Assembly (NCBI GenBank): GCA_015039365.1
Contig: WION01000002.1
Span: 1,426,001-1,490,000, forward strand
Length of the DNA stretch: 64,000 bases
Reading direction: 5' to 3'
Origin: Amanita rubescens
Taxonomy: Eukaryota > Basidiomycota > Agaricomycetes > Agaricales > Amanitaceae
A program made the position numbers and the translations under genes. Of this stretch, positions 59,604-64,000 are shown in pieces (within the stretch, counting starts at the first letter, position 1; each line of letters starts with the position of its first letter). The notes under the pieces are model-generated. The model worked only from the letters and a program-made list of their open reading frames with translations, searched no databases and was not told the DNA's origin.

Positions 59604-60815
59604 CTACCTACTACTACACTTTGGATCTTTCACCTCCCATTTCCCACTGTAAGATCCCAAAAACTCCTGCAGTGATATCGATAACTCAGCGAGTCTAAAA
59701 TAGATGAAACGAACCTTAACGCAATATGCCGGTCTGTCATATTGGATGCCATTGATCATCGCGGGCGTCGTGCGGCACATCAGATCGACGTCCTCGCCTT
59801 TAATGTTCGAAAATCGAGACGACACTAACTGCAAAGTATGTTAAAATCATATTGTCAATATCGAGCTATTCTGCGTACGCGATATCCTGGTCTCTTCTGC
59901 ACGCATCCCTGCCGCGATGATTGAACGTTGAAAACACAGAATATCGGTACAAAACCACGATGGCCTTACCTCGTCACTGAATTTGTTCCATGACGTCTTG
60001 CAATTCGTTTCCTCTGACTTGACTAGCCAATAAGCGACGACGGGACCAAAAAATTTCTAAGTCATTTAATTCGGTGGTCGCGTTTTATCCAATTAACAAT
60101 CACCTGCACTTCGCATCGTTCGGGCTTTTCATATATGTTCCCGTGTATTTCTATAGGCGACGATTCGCAAATATCCTTCCAGTTGGCCAGGAGCGGCAAA
60201 TCTAAAAGATCCGCTGAATACTCTCTTGTATGGAACCCTAGGCAGCGTTCACCGCGCCGAAGTTTTCCCCAGTTCTTTGTCACGACCTCCTGACACGTGT
60301 AACTCTGACCGCAAGGTACCATTTCTTCAGATCGATGAATGGATTCTTGTAATACAAGGTCGGGAAGCGGGGCGACATTGTTAATCTCCATCTTCATACC
60401 CGGCGCATAATATTGCATGTAGCAGTATGCCTGAATGACGCAAAATATGACGCCAATGACAATGACGATTTTCTTCGCTCCTTGGTCGTTTCCGAGCGAA
60501 ACCGTGATCAAATGGGTGTTTTCACTCGCATAGCTATATGGACACTTTAGACACATTGGCTTGAAGCGAGCTTTGATCAGCTACCTCGTTGCATAGTTTG
60601 GTATATGGTAAGTATGACTTCCAGTCCTGCATGGCTTTCGAGTCTATCATAGCCCTATCTAACATTAAATCGTGCGCTTACCCACTGTCTCCAGAGTTGC
60701 TTGCGTTCGATCCGTTGAAGGCGAAGGACGTACTGGGGAGGCTATGGGCGGCCAAGCCATACTTTCCACTAGTATGCGCTTGGACCTGCTTGCTTCCTGC
60801 CTTTCTGTGAGACAT
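59604..60815 (-). CDS. unknown single-pass membrane protein with cysteine-rich outer part (one frame slip)
   Basis: Not recognised. Proposed exons 60815-60786, 60741-60682, 60626-60585, 60533-60104, 60056-59970, 59828-59721 and 59666-59604 give about 270 residues. N-terminus is basic and helical (PPQYVLRLQRIERKQLWRQW, DWKSYLPYTKLCNE), then one membrane helix (KIVIVIGVIFCVIQAYCYMQ), then a lumenal or extracellular part with many Cys: MVPCGQSYTCQEV, GERCLGFHTREYSADLLDLP, MCRTTPAMINGIQYDRPAYC. Repeated Arg-Leu/Asp-Leu-Leu and Cys-X-Thr-Thr-Pro patterns suggest two related halves. Exon 4 starts one base out of frame (extra base near 60533). The intron 59829-59969 (141 nt) is long for this window. 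Role unknown. Confidence 0.6.
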
Positions 60816-61853
60816 TCTGGGACGAGATTGGGAAGACTGGGATTCACCATGCCGGTATTTATCAACCTTTTGAGCGGCCTAATAAACACCCCCTGATCGT
60901 CACACTGACTTGGCATCTAATGACATCAAACGGGAACTCCACTGGGATTTGCAAATCGTTTGACGTCCCTGCCTGCTATCATGCAAGCCTCACCACATCT
61001 AATCTAGCGTTTGGTAAAGACACCTCCAGCAAAGCATATCAGGACGTGCGCTAAATCAAGCCGAATGTCTTTCTTATATACATTTCGAGCATTGATATCG
61101 TCATTCGGACGCTGAGTCCTGGAAACGACCTAGTATGTGGGCTTCAGGGTGCCTGGCTGTCTCGACGGGCTGCACGAAGCGTCGTGTTTGCTGAACCTCA
61201 TGCACATGCACGCTTGTCACATTTCAAGTCCGTCTCTCCGCATCTCCTTCAGACTTAGGCGGTGGCGTTCGATTTCCAGATCAGCCATCTAAATGGCGCC
61301 AAAAAACACGTGTACAGGTAACCTTCGTAAAATTGCCACTGGCTCTTTGAATGTTATTCCAGCGTCTCGGGAGCGACGCACTCGCGACCGCTTGAGCCCC
61401 GCTGGACATGCGAGAGGGTGCGTGTCTATTTCGCAACTTTTTAATACTTAAATTCAGCTCAGAAGTGAACTCCTCACCAAGAAAATGGGTTGTGTAGGAG
61501 GTGATCATCGTGTCTGCTTTCTAGGATGAACGCTCTATGAAAAGAGGGTGTAGAGTTACGATCATTGGTACTGATCGTGCACGTATTAGCTGTATGAGCA
61601 GCATTTTCGGTCTGTCGTCCTGGATTCATGTGCCAAAACTGCAAGATTTCGGCCCGCTTCAACCGTGCCGTCTACGGCTGCTGTATTCACCAATCACAAC
61701 AAACGTAATGCAGGAATAGTGTATTTGAATGTTATTTCTGCTGATATCTATGTTGTTCATGATGACAGACACTATTGTACTAGACAGCAGGCACAGGTTG
61801 TATCTAAATGATAAATAGGTTGAAATGTGAGATTAAACGCGATCATCAACATA
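60816..61853. other. intergenic region, nothing recognised
   Basis: 1.04 kb between the membrane protein start (leftward) and the RCC1 stop. Only short chance frames. It should hold the promoter of the membrane protein and the RCC1 3' untranslated region. No repeat or RNA gene seen. Confidence 0.5.
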
Positions 61854-63658
61854 CTACTCTTTTTTTCTGAATAAACCAAGAGTATGCTGTCCACCACACG
61901 ACACGGATGCAGCAAACCATTTGCCTCCGTCTTTGCGCACCAGCTGTTTTGGTGTTTTTATCACTTCGTCAGGGACTCCTAATTCTCCTTGTGTCCCCTG
62001 CCCCCATGAATATAACGCTCCGCCTACGGTTGTCGCCATGTTGCAATGTGCAGCGGCGGAGATATGGACAATGAGATCTGCAGGATCGGGGAATCTGATC
62101 AACGCGGGTTCTGTCACGAAATCACGATCGGGACGCTCTGCGAACGCCAAATCATCGTCTGCAAGGCCAAGCTGACCACTCTCTGATCTTCCGCATCCGT
62201 ACACTTTGCCCGTCTCGGTTCGGAACAAAGTATGGTGTTCGCCTGCAGCTATTTGCACCACCTTATCGCCGCCGAGTTCTTCTTTGCTGAGACGATTGAC
62301 TTTTCGTGGAAGTTGTACTATATCATCTTCAGAAGACGTGTAACCCGTCCCAATCTGACCCATTGCGTTCAAACCCCAGCCCCATACAGTGCCGTTTTCG
62401 TCGACCGCAAATGAGTGGTAAGCACCTGCTCCGACGACAACTGCTCTTCGGCTTCGACTTCCAAGGACAATCTTCTCCGGCACAGTTCCGTGAATCTTTC
62501 GCCTATCGAGGACTTTGCGACCTAGCTGCGCTTGTTCTCCTGCACCCAGAGTGTAGACATTGCCGTGTGTTGTTAAAACGATGAGATGGTTAGTCCCCGC
62601 AACAACCGATGAAACTTTTTCGGAGTGGCCGTGCTTTTGACCCAGTTTCAGTATGGACACTGGGACAAATTGATGTCGAAGCCCCTGTTGAAAACCTAAT
62701 GAACCCTCATTGGCCTGAGATGACGAATTAGAATGATAATGAACGATTAATTTACGGCTGACACATACGCGGAAAGTACCCCAAACTCTAAGCTCTCCTT
62801 CTGAGCTAACTGCCGCGCTGACATTATCACCGGCTGCGATAAGAACTGTACGGAAGTTTTCATCGACGAGCGATTGCAAAGGATGTGGTACACTTGTCAG
62901 CTGATCAATGTCTAGGGTTGTGCCTGGATTTTCTGGGTCTGGGACGTCCTGCGTAACTCGTCCGAGTGCCGCTTCGTCATTGTTACCACAGGACCAAACC
63001 TGAGCGAGTCGTTAGATTAAGTAAGGTACACGAAAGTTTGACGTACTGTTCCCTTCTCATCAATGAACAAAGTATGAAGTCCTCCGGCTGCCACCGCTTC
63101 CAAGCCTGCACCAGGCTCCCCGAAGGTGCCGGCTGCGATTTGTTCTTCAATCCAAGTATTCCTCGTCATCTTATCCTTCTCGCCAAGCTGGTCAGAACCC
63201 ATGCCGAATTGCCCAAAATTTCCTGCACCCCATACAAAAAGTTGCAGAGGAGGTCTTAATTTTTGAGGCGGAGTGGGTAGATCGTTAAAATATGGTATTG
63301 ACTGAGGTTGAGGTGCAGGGACTTGAGATGCAGGTTTTTTTTGGGCAGCAGTTTGCTGAGGAGCAGGGGTCTCTGCGATAGACGGCAGTTTGGCTTTTGG
63401 CGTTTTCCTGATGGTTTTTTCAGCCTTTGCAGGTTTCGACTTGGGAGAAGATTTTTTGGCGTCTTCTGGCGCCTCATTTTCTGATTTCTTGGAATTTGTC
63501 CTGGAGCGCTTTGGAGGTGGCGAGGCAGCTCTCTCTGGAGAAGCAGCTCGCTTGCGCGAAGGTATACTGCGAGCTCTAGGACGAGATTTTTCCGGAGCTT
63601 TTTCTGCAGGTGGGGCAGGCTTTGCTGACGCAGCGCGTGATGACCGCCTGGGTGGCAT
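61854..63658 (-). CDS. RCC1: RCC1-type guanine nucleotide exchange factor for Ran
   Basis: Chromatin-bound seven-bladed propeller that loads GTP on Ran in the nucleus (fungal Srm1/Pim1). Exons 63658-63047, 62999-62769 and 62714-61854 give 567 residues. The first 135 residues are a Lys/Arg/Pro/Ala-rich tail (RSRPRARSIPSRKRAASPER and similar) that should bind DNA or nuclear import factors; it is much longer than in yeast Srm1. Propeller repeats then follow, with VWGAGNFGQFGMG, GAGLEAVAAGGLHTLFID, VWSCGNNDEAALG, LGAGEQAQLGR, VVVGAGAYHSFAVDENGTVW, GWGLNAMGQIGTG, AAGEHHTLFRTETGKVYGCG, RSESGQLGLADD and SWGQGTQGELGVP. All three exons are in frame. Confidence 0.96.
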
Positions 63659-63812
63659 TGCGGAACGAAGGAAGAAGAGTCAACAAGACGTTTGCAATTG
63701 CCACCGGCCAGCGCCGCCCAACTCGCAGTGTCACGTGACCCGCGCGTTGTTATTCCGTATTTGTTCCGATGCTACTCGGCTGCTTTATCCAGCTGGCATA
63801 TCGCTGGCAAGG
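63659..63812. promoter_or_regulatory. divergent intergenic promoter region
   Basis: 154 bp between RCC1 (leftward) and the partial membrane-protein gene (rightward); contains a CACGTGA element at 63733-63739 (E-box-like, a common bHLH site in fungi). Confidence 0.45.
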
Positions 63813-64000
63813 ATGACTGCGAAAATGAGCGAGAAGAAAAGTCCCTTCTTGCCAATTACAGGTCAGGACGTTGCCCCAGTCCATCACAAAATACGTGTCT
63901 TCAAATTTCTCATCATACTGACCTTCCTTACTATCGGCTATCTCGCTCCGCGGACATCTTTCTGGCGCAGCACCCTTTCTGTCAAGGAAGCTCATCACCG
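63813..64000 (+). CDS. start of a predicted type II membrane protein (3' truncated by window)
   Basis: An open frame from the ATG at 63813 runs to the end of the window. It starts with a polar, Lys-rich cytosolic part (MTAKMSEKKSPFLPITGQDV), then one hydrophobic helix (VFKFLIILTFLTIGYLAP) and a basic/polar segment (RTSFWRSTLSVKEAHH), as in Golgi type II enzymes. An open frame on the other strand covers the same bases but is compositionally less likely. Family unknown because the catalytic part is missing. Confidence 0.5.
   Translation, partial: MTAKMSEKKSPFLPITGQDVAPVHHKIRVFKFLIILTFLTIGYLAPRTSFWRSTLSVKEAHH

Noticed and set aside
63750..63998. Minus-strand open frame at the window end
   Set aside because: The plus-strand frame from 63813 has a typical cytosolic part followed by a membrane helix, so it is the better candidate; the minus frame is probably its shadow.

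Overview
The window is nuclear DNA of a mushroom-forming basidiomycete (Agaricomycetes type). The evidence is a dense set of spliced housekeeping genes on both strands, almost all with short introns (about 45-60 nt, GT/GC...AG with CTNAC-like branch sites), many exons per gene (up to 15) and small intergenic gaps. I saw no prokaryotic operon, phage, CRISPR, rRNA, tRNA or recognisable transposon. About 35 protein-coding loci can be read; most were rebuilt by joining exons by eye, so exon borders are inferences from reading frame, splice consensus and family knowledge.

Layout. 0-4 kb: 3' part of CFT2 (mRNA 3'-end processing) and an alpha-tubulin gene. 4.2-10.5 kb: a HAD sugar/glycerol-phosphate phosphatase, exocyst SEC15, ARF1 and a small dual-specificity phosphatase. 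10.5-15.6 kb: three weakly supported genes, a Gemin2/Brr1 snRNP-assembly protein and a GPI-type surface protein. 16.5-25.6 kb: BNA6 (NAD synthesis), an unknown coiled-coil protein, a mucin-like membrane protein, an enoyl-CoA hydratase and exocyst SEC10. 25.8-36.5 kb: a ribosome-biogenesis block of RIX1, RRN11 (Pol I initiation), an FxDF-motif protein and the largest Pol I subunit RPA190. 36.5-41.4 kb: a KEN-box protein, LCL2, a four-span membrane protein, an uncertain locus and a secreted PEBP-like protein. 41.4-47.6 kb: a splicing block of SF3B6, eIF4A3/FAL1 and SF3A3. 47.6-56.2 kb: a synaptojanin-type phosphoinositide phosphatase, MET2 and an unknown Ser/Pro-rich protein. 56.4-60.8 kb: ESCRT-III genes DID2 and VPS60 around SVP26, then an unknown membrane protein. 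61.8-64 kb: RCC1 and the start of a type II membrane protein.

The genes do not form one pathway, but there are local functional groups: ribosome synthesis (RIX1, RRN11, RPA190), spliceosome/exon-junction factors (SF3B6, FAL1, SF3A3, with Gemin2 elsewhere in the window), exocyst (SEC15, SEC10) and membrane traffic (ARF1, DID2, VPS60, SVP26, phosphoinositide phosphatase). Several neighbours are divergent with only 0-155 bp between start codons, so they probably share promoters; RRN11 and its neighbour have overlapping start codons, and RRN11 and RIX1 have abutting stop codons.

The strongest unexplained signal is a recurrent one-base frame slip, nearly always +1, inside otherwise well conserved genes (SEC15, SEC10, RIX1, RPA190, SF3B6, MET2 and others), with one -1 case in BNA6. 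Uncorrected insertion errors in a long-read assembly are the most economical explanation, but this should be settled before any of these genes is called broken. Other notable points are four GC-AG introns, micro-exons down to 11 nt (one set dissecting the Pol I active-site motif), and an alpha-tubulin without Lys40. No previously undescribed biological system was identified.
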